From: Lepidodermella squamata
Lineage: Eukaryota; Gastrotricha
Length of the DNA: 64,000 nucleotides
Assembly: GCA_047495785.1 (NCBI GenBank)
Contig: JBLDXI010000010.1
Location: forward strand, 992,001-1,056,000
Direction of reading: 5' to 3'
Under the pieces are notes generated by a model that did no database searches, had not been told where the DNA came from, and saw nothing but the letters and a program-made list of their open reading frames with translations. The position numbers and the translations under genes are program-made. Below, piece by piece: positions 53,501 to 64,000 of this stretch; position 1 is the stretch's first letter, and each line of letters starts with the position of its first letter.

Positions 53501-56500
53501 TTATGGATCTTTCATAACAGATGGAAACGCAAAACAATACATTGGCTTCGACGACGACCGTTTAGCCCTGAAAGCCTCTTGGACGGTGGCTCTGTTCGTT
53601 CATGTTCTTGCGGATAACAGCATGCCGCTTATTGAATGGAGTAGGCCGGATACTAATTGGGCGGTCCATTTATGGCAGGATGGCAGTGCAAACCGTCTCT
53701 ACTTGGGTCCACCGTTCTTCAACATGACGTGTTCAATGAGAGGAGGCTGGCAATTTTTGGCTGCTACTTATGACGCGACCAGCCAAAACCATTCGTTATT
53801 TTGCAACAATTCTTTCGGAGCTTTTCGAGTGGCGGCCTCTCAATTCACAAATATCACAACCATGCAAATTGGTTTCAGGTTTGCGCCGTGTCAAAATGTA
53901 TAGTATATATTTCACCTTGATGCGTTTTTCATTAGGAGATTCCAAGATGGAAAATCGAAGGCGAAATTCGCCTGCGCTTCTTATCACAACATCGCTCTAA
54001 ATACCAATCAACTGTTGCAAGTCAAAGATACCTGCCAGTATTTCCATAGTGAGTTCAAAGCTACAATGCTTGCGTTTCGAGTAATGGATTGTACTATGCA
54101 TAGTTCAATGTTCACCGCAGTGCCAAAATGGAGGCACTTGCGTCCGTTTCAATCTCTGCAACTGCCCCAGTGGCTTCACTGGGGAACGATGCGGATTATG
54201 TAAGCTCACAAAATACCTGTTGAATATTGATATTCACTGTGAGGTATTATTCAGCGTTGAGTGCGTCTACGAAGATTCAAGTCGCTGTAAATTCACTGAG
54301 CGATCTAGTCGGTTTCTGGCCTCTCACCGCGGAGTATGGAGCTAGAGATGCCTCGACAATAACAGCTCTGGACGGTCGATTCTCGACCCCAGCTGTTGAA
54401 TGGATCACCGGCCCATTTGGGGTTCCAAATACCGGTTTCCAATCAGGTTTCGGTCCCGATGGGGGTGTGGCTAATCGGTATTTCCAGGTCGCTTCCAGCG
54501 AAGTGAATTTTGACACGTCAACCTCTTACACGGCGGCATTTTTTGTTTACGCACTGAAAAATTACGACGGAGCTGTCATGTTCCAATTCACTAGGCTTGA
54601 TAATTCCTTCGGTTTTCACTTGGAACACATCAATCCCAACCAGATGTGGATGGATTTTATGAAAGATGATCAGAACTGGGAAACGTATTGCGTGATTAAT
54701 CAAGGCTGGCAATTTGTTGCATTCGTATATGACCAACCTTCGAACGAAGGCCGATTCTTCTGCAACGACTCCTTTGCTGCATCTGAAATGAGTTTTGACA
54801 CCACCCCAACAACAGCCAAAATATTTGTTTTAGGGGCCAGGTAAGCTGGTAATTGATTGGTAATTAGTAATTGAGCTACACTGACATAACATTTCAGGCC
54901 ACCGGCTGCAACTGTGTTTTCGAGCTACTCGTGCCTATCATTATACAAGTCGAGCCTGGATACCAGCCAGCTTCTGAACGTTAAGGATTTATGTCAATCT
55001 TCCGCTAGTAATTTTATTGGTTTAACATTATTCTGGAGTTACCATTATCCCTCCGCAGTTACGTGCAACCCTTCTTGTAAGAATGGCGGATCATGCGTCG
55101 GCTACAATAAATGTGACTGCCCGCCAGGTTACACCGGCTCCATTTGTGAAACGGGTAAGTTCAAATGGTGTTAGCATAATACATAATCTATACAATTTTT
55201 CCAGCTACGTGTAATCCAAGTTGCCAGAATGGCGGTACGTGCGATGGCTTGACCAAAACCTGCAATTGCACAGCTTACTACAACGGAAGTAGCTGCGAGA
55301 CACGTGAGTTTGGGGCCAGTTCTATATTTAGTTTCGTGATAAATCTCAATTCCTCTCTAGCTATCTGCATCCCAGATTGTAGCAACGGTGGAACGTGCCT
55401 AGTAGGTAACACTTGCAAATGTCCAACTACCTTCGGTGGCCCAAAATGCGATGATTGTAAATTGATGATTTAATCTAGAAATACTTCAATTATACTTATT
55501 GTTTATGCAGATGTTTGCACACCGCCTTGCCCTGCTGTTGCTAGCTGCTCAGGCCCCAACGTTTGCACTCCGTATTCGAATCAGTCCTTATGTACTAAAG
55601 TCAAAACTGACATTGGCCCTTCTTGCAAAACCTGGAAAGATCAAGGTCAGTGCCTGTCAAATCCGGGATTCATGTGGCCGTCCTGTCAAGTCAGCTGCAC
55701 GGTCTATGCTACTTGCGAATGCGATGTCGACCCGCGAATGCCAGTCGATTACAACTGCACGTGCGGAGATTGGGCCTCCACTGGTGCCTGCGAGAATGAC
55801 CCAAGCGGACAAGCGCAAGCCAGTTGTTTCTACACATGTGGTCGCAGACTAAGTCTGTGATATCTTTATTGATCGCACTCTCCAATTTCTTTTAAACCAG
55901 ACCCTCTGAACAATTGCTCGAGTGTTCCGAAAACAGAGCTTGCTCCAAACTCCAGTTGGATCTTGTCAGCTCCTCCATTGTCATCTTTCAAGGGAATGGC
56001 AGGTTACATGCAGTCAGCCATAATGACATGCGATAGCGGTTTCACGGCAGCATCTGCTGCAGACACCGCTATGCACATTTGCGATCCTTTCAATCCCAAT
56101 CCAGCAAATGGCAACTGGTTCCAAGTGAACCCAAACAAGCCAAAGTGTTTATCAGAAGTGTGTCCAGATCCTCCCAATTTACCTTCTGCGACCTACGTGA
56201 ATTTCACGAACGATTACTATCACAGAGGAGATCGGGTGAAGTACATATGTAATCCTGGCTTCAACATGACTGGTTCGAAAAGCGGAGAGGCTTATTGTAG
56301 CTTCAAGCCTCCAACTGGCTGGTCCTGGGTCGATGGAACCCCTCAGTGCCAATGTAATAATGCATTCTTTGATGGGAGGAACATGCTAATTTTTAATTAA
56401 TAGTGCCACCGTGCAAAGGCTTTGCTGATGGGATAAATACATACCACAACGTGTCTGGTAACTACACTGGCGGAATCGCTACATTTAATTGTTTGAAAGG

Positions 56501-57592
56501 CTTCAAGCCAAGCGTTGATTTTGAGTATTTCGTCAAAACATGCCAAAAAAACGGAACGTGGACACCTATCGGACAGCCCCAATGTTCAGGTAGAAACAAA
56601 GATCCAACCTTATTGAGTGTATTTTATATATTTTGCGATAGTTGTTACTTGTGGTGACCCGAATGCTGAGGCCAATGCGTTTCTTGAAGGCACTAAAACT
56701 GGGACTTACTTGTACGGCGATCAAGTAACGATGAGATGCGTGAAAGGAGCAAACAGCCTATACATTGAGCCCGGAACGGAGTCGACTCCTCGCAAATCTG
56801 TCGTAAATAGTTGCCTTGACTCAGGTGTTTGGTCAACAAATTCATTAGCTTGTTTATGTAAGGAAATTTGATGAATATCACATTTGAGAATGAAGGACAA
56901 TTGATTTAGTGGTAAGCTGCGAAATTCCAGCTACTTTCGAGATTGCTAATTACCGAATAATGAACACATCGTCTGAAATTCAAACAGTCGTTTACGACGA
57001 GATAGTTTCATTCGAATGTGATTGGAATCGAGGGTTTGAGCCCAGCAGGAACCAATCCAGCACCGTAGTGAACTGGCGTTGTAACGAGAATGCAACCTGG
57101 GACAAGCAGCCTTTGTATTGCTCTCAAAGTGCTCTTCTAACTGCACCAAAACCTGTAAAGGTCGTGGCCTATGAATCTGCGACTGCAGTTGCAACTGCTT
57201 CCATGGTCTTGGCGATATGTGGATTCTTCCTTGCGATTATCGTTTGCTTGGATTACATGACGTTGGGTAGAGACTTGGGTCGTCTGCGGCACAACTTCAA
57301 ACACTTTCTGAAGCGGATACGTGATGCTAGTCGTGTTAAAGAGTTGCACCAATTAAGGGTCAAATTACGTAACAAACAAGCTGTGGATAATTACCTCCAG
57401 CACGTCGAGACTGTCAAAGAGGCGCAAAAGTTAAATACAGCAGGATTTCTCGGTTATCGAAATTTCGAAGGTCAACTGGTTGCAAACCCACTGCATGATG
57501 GCTCCTTACGGCGGTTATCAGGCGACCTATCCAAACGCCGGCTATCGCGTGTTGAAGGCGGAATGGATATACCAGAACAGAAATTACGCTAG
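50519..57592 (+). CDS. large LamG-EGF-ShK-Sushi type I membrane protein (2001 aa)
   Basis: Twenty-one exons: 50519-51111, 51172-51281, 51333-51428, 51486-52056, 52113-52228, 52279-52377, 52431-53135, 53184-53279, 53335-53878, 53936-54048, 54104-54199, 54255-54840, 54898-55007, 55059-55154, 55205-55303, 55361-55456, 55511-55852, 55901-56353, 56404-56589, 56642-56857 and 56910-57592; total 6006 bp, in frame. After a signal peptide come five modules of a concanavalin/LamG-like domain (each starts VAYWPLT or similar and has [10 protein letters not shown]-type strands) plus one EGF (CxNGGTC...CxCPxGFxG), then two more EGFs, an ShK-like region ([15 protein letters not shown]), about five Sushi domains (residues 1490-1835), a helix near 1870-1893 and a basic tail of about 107 residues. 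A cell-surface adhesion or recognition receptor is the likely role; glycan binding is possible but inferred. Confidence 0.85.
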
Positions 57593-58295
57593 CATAACAT
57601 TATTGAGATACTTTGTTGTGCTCTCAGAGGAGAGATGTGTGTTTTCGTTTCGTAGGGCTTAGTGGTGAAGCGTCCGCTGTGCTTTCTCCGAAAGTCAGTG
57701 GTTCGCCTCTAAGTCACGTCGCGGGTGTAAGTGAGCAGAGCATTTGACGCCTACTACTCAGGCTGAGTGGCAGCAATACCCTCCGTCGTCGATCCTTGTC
57801 ACCAAATCATCTCGGTCAGCAATAACCGAGCGAAGCCGCACGGCACTCGTACAAGTCGGTATGGTGCCAATGGAGCTTGCAGTTTCGCACTGTGCAAACG
57901 TTCTATGGTACAAAAGATGGACGCCGTCACGGACAGCAATACCCGTCAATCTTCAACATCACACCCTCTGGTTCACACCCTATCGCTGCGACCCGACATC
58001 CTCTGCTTTCGGCCAGCAATAGTCACTAGATTATCACTCACTCCCGCAGCTTAACTCCCGCAGAACAAATTTTGTTCTTCGCTTCAAAACTACTCCATTC
58101 TTAGCATTCTTAGCTTATTTTGATATCGATTGGGCCGAACGGCTGAATCCTCATTTACTCGTCCCATTTAAGCTTGGCATAATCCTTGGCATAATCCTTG
58201 GCATTAATAAAATTATGAGAAAGTATGAAACATTTTCTAAGTAATAATTTGCAAAATGTTTATGAAAGTTTTTTTTACATTTGACGAAGTACATA
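57593..58295. other. intergenic between convergent genes, possible SINE trace
   Basis: GGCTTAGTGGTGAAGCGTCC near 57656 resembles a tRNA A box, with a weak B-box-like GTGGTTCGCC 44 bp later, so a decayed tRNA-derived element is possible. Overlapping frames (57744-58054) have no recognisable domain. Confidence 0.4.
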
Positions 58296-58775
58296 TTATA
58301 AGAAACTTTCAATCTCATCATTCTTCATCCTGACCTTTAGATTTTTCTTCATCTTCAAGTAGATGAGAACACCGGCGACAACTCCTCCGAGGACTAAGCC
58401 TATGACGCAGCCAATGATGCCGCCAATGATCCAAGGTTGCCCGCCACAGTCACTTGACGAGGATCCCGAATCCTGGTCAGAACTAACTGCCTCTGTGGTA
58501 GCTCCCGATCCACTGGTGCTACCACCACTGGAACTTTTTGTAATCCATTTCGTTATGCCAGTTTTAATCGTGTATTTTCCACACACCCCTTGCAGTTGGT
58601 ATAACTCACACAAACTCCAGGGTGGACATTCGTATACTTGAGTGATTGTTGATTCCTGCTCAAATGATGATGCATCCACTGTGCGCCAGCTGACAGAATC
58701 TCCCGCCATAATCGTAACTTTCGATGTAAAGATCTCCTTCATTGTCATCCCTACTTCGGTAGTAATTGAACCACA
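58296..58775 (-). CDS. small type I membrane protein, last exon (5' end unresolved)
   Basis: From an acceptor at about 58776 the frame reads CGSITTEVGMTMKEIFTSKV, then an extracellular part with ECPPWSLCELYQLQGVCGKY, a Ser/Gly-rich stalk, a Gly-rich helix (WIIGGIIGCVIGLVLGGVVA) and a short basic tail ending NDEIESFL. An internal ATG at 58748 could start a 150-residue protein, but without a signal peptide. A candidate leader exon on the same strand starts near 59018 (RTISFLIFAGAACS). Intervening splice sites could not be fixed. Family not recognised. Confidence 0.55.
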   Translation of the reverse strand, partial: CGSITTEVGMTMKEIFTSKVTIMAGDSVSWRTVDASSFEQESTITQVYECPPWSLCELYQLQGVCGKYTIKTGITKWITKSSSGGSTSGSGATTEAVSSDQDSGSSSSDCGGQPWIIGGIIGCVIGLVLGGVVAGVLIYLKMKKNLKVRMKNDEIESFL

Positions 58776-59826
58776 CTGACGTTTCTTGTATACGCTCGGT
58801 TAGCCTGTGGTTTGAACCTGGTGCCACAGATGACGCTTTGGTTGTAAATAGTTGCTAGAACAATAAAAAATAATGCTACAATACAGTGAGATTGAGAAGA
58901 TACGCACGGCGGTGCTGTTAGTGAACAAATTGTTCACATTTTTTGTCTGTCGAGAGCACGCGGCCCCGGCAAAAATCAAGAAAGAAATAGTTCTGCGAAT
59001 GATAGAGTTAATATTCATGACGTCTAATCAGCTATTTTGCAAGGACGAGCGTTTTTCGTTAACGATGGCAACTTCATCGCTGCGATCAATAATTCGTGAT
59101 TCATCAGGAATCAAAACCTGGAACACCACCTTCGAGTTTAACTACCCGTTCTAGCAATAACAGCAACAGAGAAGCTCGCACTATGCTGTTGGGGAAATTT
59201 TGTGGAGGAAGTAGGACTTTCACTGGAAAGGGTGTATCCAAGAATTGTTTCCTCGCAGCGTTCGCGAGTCTCTACTTGTCTTGGTTCCAGGTTTAAGCCG
59301 TGTTGAACCTGGTTCCAAGTCGGAAAGCTGCTTTAAGCCAGAACCGTTCACCTTTCACGGCGATGTATACTAAATTTTGATAACCCACCTGCCTCTGCTA
59401 AAGCAGGGGAATTCCGACCGTTGTTGAGTGGAATTTTTGTACTATTGTGGTGTGTAAAGGTCGTAATGAGAAAGGAAAAGTAAAGCTATTTCTGCTCGAT
59501 TTTTATGTAACTGATAAATGTGTGACGTCACAGCTCAAATCAACACCACGCATTTCATTTGTTGAGTTTTCATTCGACCTATTTCGGTCTCAATTGCAGG
59601 TTACATATTCCCCTTTCCTGAAATTAATTCAAACTATGAACTATGAATGATTTTTTTCTGTACTTTGTATGCTTTGTATGACAATAAGTCCGGCAAGCAG
59701 CCGTAAATATGGTATGGCCTGTGGTCACTTTAAGGTCCAACGGATGCGGTAATATTTAAATTCTTGAAATATGACTTATTCATTTTGTTTCTTACGCGCA
59801 GAGATTTTCCACTATACTTAGATTGT
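58776..59826. other. intergenic, with a flank duplicated after receptor F
   Basis: Segment 59382-59452 (TAACCCACCTGCCTCTGCTA, TGGAATTTTTGTACTATTGT) is repeated at 62942-63013 downstream of receptor F. May contain upstream exons of the small membrane protein on the minus strand. Confidence 0.5.
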
Positions 59827-60047
59827 ATCAACAGAAAAGTGACACGTTATTCTATATGGCCAAGAAATTCGTTGTTACTATCGCGGGGTTATCGCTGGGT
59901 TGATGTTGAATGCAAATTCAGCAGTCGTCTTTGTCTTTGGACCAGAGTTTTTCCCCGAACTCGAATGCCGAATGAGACCAGCGTTACCTGTTGAAGCCTC
60001 TACTATGCTTCATTCAATCATTTTCTCGCAGATTCTCTTGTATAATT
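59827..60047 (+). pseudogene. relic of a receptor C/D-type gene
   Basis: Translated pieces match receptors C and D from the first intracellular loop to the third helix: QQKSDTLFYMAKKFVVTIAG, then after a frameshift SAVVFVFGPEFFPELECRMR and MLHSIIFSQIL, ending at a stop. A short duplication (GGGTTATCGCTGGG) and a stop break the frame. The rest of the gene is missing. Confidence 0.8.
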
Positions 60048-60357
60048 AAGTGGAGGGAAGCGGCGGGTCGATAGCTTGCAGTGAGAGACGTGTCTTATTA
60101 GGTGACCAGCTCGATGTTTGACAAAGCTCACGATCGAAATCGCACATTTAATAAAGAAGGGAAATTTTCTTGCAATGTTATGCAGAGTCGCGAGTCCGAC
60201 CAGGTTTTTCTGCTTCGCTTATCTCACTCTGTGTATAATATATTTGAACAAGTGAACGAGTCTTTATAGGCGGACATAAAAAATACGTTTGAAGTGAATC
60301 GCGAGCGGATTTCACTCCTCAAGCCAATCGCCATTCCTTGACATTTGCCAACAAAAA
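60048..60357. promoter_or_regulatory. upstream region of receptor F, similar to that of E
   Basis: GACGTGTCTTATTAGGTGAC near 60088 and GAAGGGAAAT near 60157 match the upstream region of receptor E (about 45666-45733), indicating duplication of promoter and gene together. Confidence 0.5.
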
Positions 60358-62703
60358 ATGTTTAATAGCTGTATCTCCGTTGCAGTCCTGTCACTAGCTT
60401 CTCTCATGATACCTTCAAATGTAGTTCAATGTCGAAAATACAAACTGCTGTTGCCAGCAATGCTCCAAATGCAGTACTTTCCGTCGTGCAACGCTACCTT
60501 TCATACGCTAGCCGGCTTAATCAACGCTAAGACTGAAATACTACCAGAATATGAACTTTCGGTCGATGCGAGGGATGCAGGTTTTCTTTATGATCGACAA
60601 AATCGTATCGCCGTCGATATTTTTGACTCGCCCGTTTCGAATAACACCTTCATAGCGCCTATCATTACGGGATCAGATAGCCTGTGTAATGAAGTTGCTA
60701 TGACTCTTCGAGCCCTTGGAGTTGTTCAGATTTCAATGGGATGCAGCGGAGCTTATATTACATCTCTCCGAAATCCTTACTACAACAATCTATACTCAGT
60801 CACAGCTCAGCTAATTCACAACAATTACGCAGCCCTCGAAGCTATCAAACAAATAGGGGCTTGGAAAAAAGTCGGTATTCTAACAACCTGGAGTAACAGG
60901 AATGGCCAAATCGCTGCCCAGCAACTACAAACCCTGCTAACTTCGAACGGAGTCAATGTAGCTCAGTATCTGAGTGTATTCAGCGTCCTAAGTCTCACCG
61001 CCGATGATTTCGCAGCCCTAGCGACTGTTAGGATTATCGTCGTTGTTCTCCCGGCAGTTACCGAGTGCTTAAGGCTGATGTGCATTGCTTACGAGAATGG
61101 CATCACGCCGCCTAAATTCTTCTTCGTCATGGTAAATGCAGCCTGTTTACCGGTTGCAAACGATCCAAGAGTGGCTCAAGGCTTATCATGCGGAAAAAAG
61201 GGGATCGATGTCCAGTTTACAGGGACATTGTTCGCTGGATCTCCGCTTGATTCTGCGAAAGCGATTGGTAGAAGCTCTTTGAACCAGTCTATTGCTGATT
61301 TTGACTCAGAACTGAGGAAAAATCTCGATTTTAAAATGGTCCTATCAGATTACTCAGCTCGTCTCGGCTGCTACGATTCCCTACTCGCGGCAATCTTGAG
61401 CCTCGATCAATCAGAGCGTATTTTGAGAAATAAGTTCAACCTGTCTCTACGAGACTTCAAAGCCCATCCTCTTACCATCTACAAAGTCGTGAATGAAACC
61501 GTGAGGAACTTACAATTCGATGGCCTTCGAGCAGGCAAGATATATATGGGCGGCAACAGTGGTATGCGGGATGATCTATTCATAGGTCAAGCTGTTAACG
61601 GAAAAATCAGATACCTTTCCCAACTCTCAGCCCGAGAGAAAGATGATCCTAATTCTTCAAGTTTTCCGCCCTATGAATACATCGTGTTGAACTCACCAGT
61701 CTGGCCGACGAAAACGGCCAAGCCTCCAAAAGATCTTAGTGAAATCGAAATCGATTGGAATATTTGCAGCCTAAGTACCATTATTGGGATTGCATTCATA
61801 GCAGGGCTTGTATTTATCATTCAAGTGGCTATTTATGTTAAATCAGTTTCGAGAGAAAGTGCGCCGTTCCTAGGGAAAGCTAAACAAACATTAATCCTTG
61901 CTTGCTGCTTGCTACTCAATGTATCAGGATTGTACTTGGTCTTAGGCCTAAGCTATCTTTCTTCAATAGACTGCCGGGTCGTATCGGTTCTAACAGTTCT
62001 AGGGCTTGCCCCAATTCATGCCGTAATATTTGCTCAAATCGTTGCTTACAGCCGTTTTCTTCGCTTTGGGAATGCTCCTCATGAAAGCTTTGCTGGCACG
62101 ATAGAACTTCTAGCTAATAGGAATCCGGACATGTATAACATGGAAGCGATTCTGTCGAGTGTCATAAGGAAGACGAGTTCTAACCGACTGATCAGTTATC
62201 AGATTTCCTTGATAATCCTCATTCTCAGTCAACTCACTGTTAACCCGTTACTTATTTGGATTGGGTTCGATCCTCTGAATTTCAAGATTTTTACAACCGA
62301 AGTTATGACTGACGATTATAATGGGAGGTCCTACGTTATCAAGACGCCTAATTGCCAGTCAGAGACTGGAAATTACTGGATTGCAGCCCTGCTGGGGTTC
62401 CAATTCGCTATCATGGTTGCTGCCAATGTTATTTGCATGGTTCGGGGATACATGAAGAATGCTTCAAACAAGGTAATCCAAGTTTTCAAGGTGATGAGAA
62501 TCGCGGCAGCTCATTCGATTATTTCGATTACTGTAGTAGTTTTGATTGTGCTCATTCTAATCAACTCACGGAGTGCTTGTGCTAGGAATTCTTTTCTCGG
62601 AGTCAGTTTCATGCTCTACTCACTTACTATGGCTTGCATTTTCTTGATAATGCCTTCCATCTACTTGAAACAGAAGCAATCATCCGCAGCCAGCATCACG
62701 TGA
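60358..62703 (+). CDS. GABA-B-like class C receptor F (781 aa)
   Basis: Single exon, intact. Signal peptide (ISVAVLSLASLMIPSNVVQC), ligand domain with ATFHTLAGLINAKTEILPEY, ITGSDSLCNEVAMTLRALG, GAWKKVGILTTW and RIIVVVLPAV. Seven helices begin near residue 469 (TIIGIAFIAGLVFIIQVAIY), with NPLLIWIGFDPLNF and final LTMACIFLIMPSIYLKQ. Compared with C and D it has a longer intracellular loop (LLANRNPDMYNMEAILSSVI). It is the closest relative of the interrupted receptor E and shows what E has lost. Confidence 0.9.
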   Translation: MFNSCISVAVLSLASLMIPSNVVQCRKYKLLLPAMLQMQYFPSCNATFHTLAGLINAKTEILPEYELSVDARDAGFLYDRQNRIAVDIFDSPVSNNTFIAPIITGSDSLCNEVAMTLRALGVVQISMGCSGAYITSLRNPYYNNLYSVTAQLIHNNYAALEAIKQIGAWKKVGILTTWSNRNGQIAAQQLQTLLTSNGVNVAQYLSVFSVLSLTADDFAALATVRIIVVVLPAVTECLRLMCIAYENGITPPKFFFVMVNAACLPVANDPRVAQGLSCGKKGIDVQFTGTLFAGSPLDSAKAIGRSSLNQSIADFDSELRKNLDFKMVLSDYSARLGCYDSLLAAILSLDQSERILRNKFNLSLRDFKAHPLTIYKVVNETVRNLQFDGLRAGKIYMGGNSGMRDDLFIGQAVNGKIRYLSQLSAREKDDPNSSSFPPYEYIVLNSPVWPTKTAKPPKDLSEIEIDWNICSLSTIIGIAFIAGLVFIIQVAIYVKSVSRESAPFLGKAKQTLILACCLLLNVSGLYLVLGLSYLSSIDCRVVSVLTVLGLAPIHAVIFAQIVAYSRFLRFGNAPHESFAGTIELLANRNPDMYNMEAILSSVIRKTSSNRLISYQISLIILILSQLTVNPLLIWIGFDPLNFKIFTTEVMTDDYNGRSYVIKTPNCQSETGNYWIAALLGFQFAIMVAANVICMVRGYMKNASNKVIQVFKVMRIAAAHSIISITVVVLIVLILINSRSACARNSFLGVSFMLYSLTMACIFLIMPSIYLKQKQSSAASIT

Positions 62704-63896
62704 ACTAATTTTCACAGCAATCGAAATTGTGTACTGTTTGTGTTTAATGAGTGATCTGTTTAAAAAACTGAACTTTTCCGCTCGTGTGGGATATTAGAGT
62801 GATGACGCAAACTATAATAAACTTAAAATAATTTTTCCATTATATTGTTAGAACATGTTGTTGCTTCTTTGTTAGAAGGCGCGCATCGCCGTTCAGTGAG
62901 ATACAGAGAGATGTGCCAAGTCGAGATGAAACTAAAATTTGGTAACCCACCTGCCTCTGCTAAGGGTAGGGTAATTTCGAAAACGGTTGACTGGAATTTT
63001 TGTATTATTGTGGTCAAGGTGGGATCTTGGATCCTGGAGCTGCCAGGGATGGACAACGTTTTTTTTGCTACATTTGCCAACATGACTATATTGCTTTCAA
63101 TCAAGAGACGAGTGAAGCGATCAAATGTTGAAACACGCTCCAGAGTCTCTCAAAATTGACGGAATAGCGGACTAAAAGATGTTCATTTTCTCGTCCTGTC
63201 CGGCCGAGCTGATGATTATAGAGGATGATTATCAAAAAGCCGATGAACAGAAAATGTGGCCTGCAAAAAATCGTTTGATCGAGATCACAGAAAACACAAT
63301 GGCTTTTACATAATAAAGAGATCGATTTTCAGCATCTTTGCAAGGCAAAAAAAGCGGGGGCCTGCTGACGTTGCCACCACCTGGTGCTATTAGTTTGAAT
63401 TATATTGAAGTTTAGATTCTTGCGCAAGGTTTAATCTTCGATGAAGTCCTGCAAGATGAATCATATTAATTCATGATCTATTTCTGGCACGCGACCGCTT
63501 CACGGCTCCAGTTTGCTAGATGATTCATAACGCAGCACCGCATGGCGCAGCGCGGCATTATGATCTACTCAACCCATCGTGTCTTACTTCAACAAAATTT
63601 TATTTATTGTTCGCAATTTATTTTCTAGAAATAATTCCCGCTTATATCTTGAAAATTTCAACAACACCGAAGCTAGCTTCCATGTTTGCAACTTCGAATG
63701 ATTCTTTATATATCAGATTAATATTCAATATTTTATAATTATACAGCGTTTATTAAGCATGTTACACGTGTTACAATGTAACAACCAATCGGACCAGATG
63801 TAAAAACCAAAATCGAAGTAACGCCTGGAAAAGACGGGAAATCTTACGCCAAATATAATTTAATTCAATACCGAACCATCTTATTCGTTTTTCAAC
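62704..63896. other. intergenic
   Basis: 62942-63013 repeats 59382-59452. A few short frames have no support. No other feature was found. Confidence 0.5.
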
Positions 63897-63947
63897 TGGT
63901 TAGGGTTACGGTTAGGGTTACGGTTAGGTTATGGTTAGGTTAGGGTT
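63897..63947. repeat. degenerate telomere-like repeat
   Basis: About eight TTAGGG-related units (GGTTAG, GGTTAC, GGTTAG and GTTATG variants). The animal telomere motif is TTAGGG. Sequence continues past it without the repeat, so it is interstitial or subtelomeric rather than a chromosome end. Confidence 0.7.
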
Positions 63948-64000
63948 GAAGTCTGGGTCTTCAAATTGGGGATTTGGAACTGTTTGGAATGATTTGGTAC

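Noticed and set aside
57480-58054. Frames following the LamG gene, including one with [16 protein letters not shown]
   Set aside because: The first is a shadow of the real cytoplasmic tail in another frame. The others lack any domain and overlap a possible decayed tRNA-derived element.
63897-63947. True chromosome end
   Set aside because: Units are degenerate and unrelated sequence continues after them.

Overview
This is animal nuclear DNA. It encodes collagen-like genes built from small Gly-X-Y exons, class C (GABA-B-like) seven-helix receptors, and a large receptor with LamG, EGF and Sushi domains. Introns are compact, mostly 48-60 bp with GT/AG ends. The expanded array of mostly single-exon GABA-B-like receptors, together with nonfibrillar collagens and very short introns, fits a non-bilaterian animal, most likely a sponge. 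That placement is inference; no species was recognised.

Layout. 1-669 (minus): the 5' end of an intron-containing GABA-B-like receptor. 2.8-10.8 kb: two copies of a small secreted cysteine-rich protein gene, each followed by the same 3' flank and dispersed repeat (a segmental duplication), separated by transposon debris including a tRNA-derived element and a DNA element with terminal inverted repeats (TIRs). 11.7-19.1 kb: two tandem collagen genes sharing an unrecognised Cys-containing N-terminal domain and a short basic C-terminus. 19.6-20.6 kb: an ankyrin-only gene. 21.5-23.7 kb (minus): a divergent single-exon receptor. 24.9-27.1 kb (minus): a Ser/Thr kinase with C-terminal ankyrin repeats, reconstructed from ten exons. 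27.8-32.5 kb: six tiny plus-strand genes for proteins with Pro/Tyr-rich N-termini and Cys-rich hydrophobic C-termini (CYSTM-like). The kinase and the first of these diverge from a shared region dense in GATA-factor motifs, and similar motifs precede others in the cluster. 33.0-34.7 kb: an SLC18B1-like major facilitator.

35.0-62.7 kb: five more GABA-B-like receptors on the plus strand (two close pairs plus one), a relic fragment of a sixth, and a third cysteine-rich gene inside the array. One receptor (45.9 kb) is cut between TM5 and TM6 by a 483-bp TIR element flanked by TA; the lost C-terminus lies intact beyond it. Between these receptors, 50.5-57.6 kb holds a 21-exon gene for a predicted 2001-residue type I membrane protein: five repeats of LamG plus EGF, two more EGFs, an ShK-like region, about five Sushi domains, one membrane helix and a cytoplasmic tail. 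A small type I membrane protein gene lies at 58.3-58.8 kb (minus). The window ends near a degenerate telomere-like repeat.

Gene models were assembled by eye from splice signals, frame continuity and paralogue comparison. The receptor genes, kinase, transporter, collagens and LamG gene all close as complete frames, which supports them. Ligands and expression are unknown.
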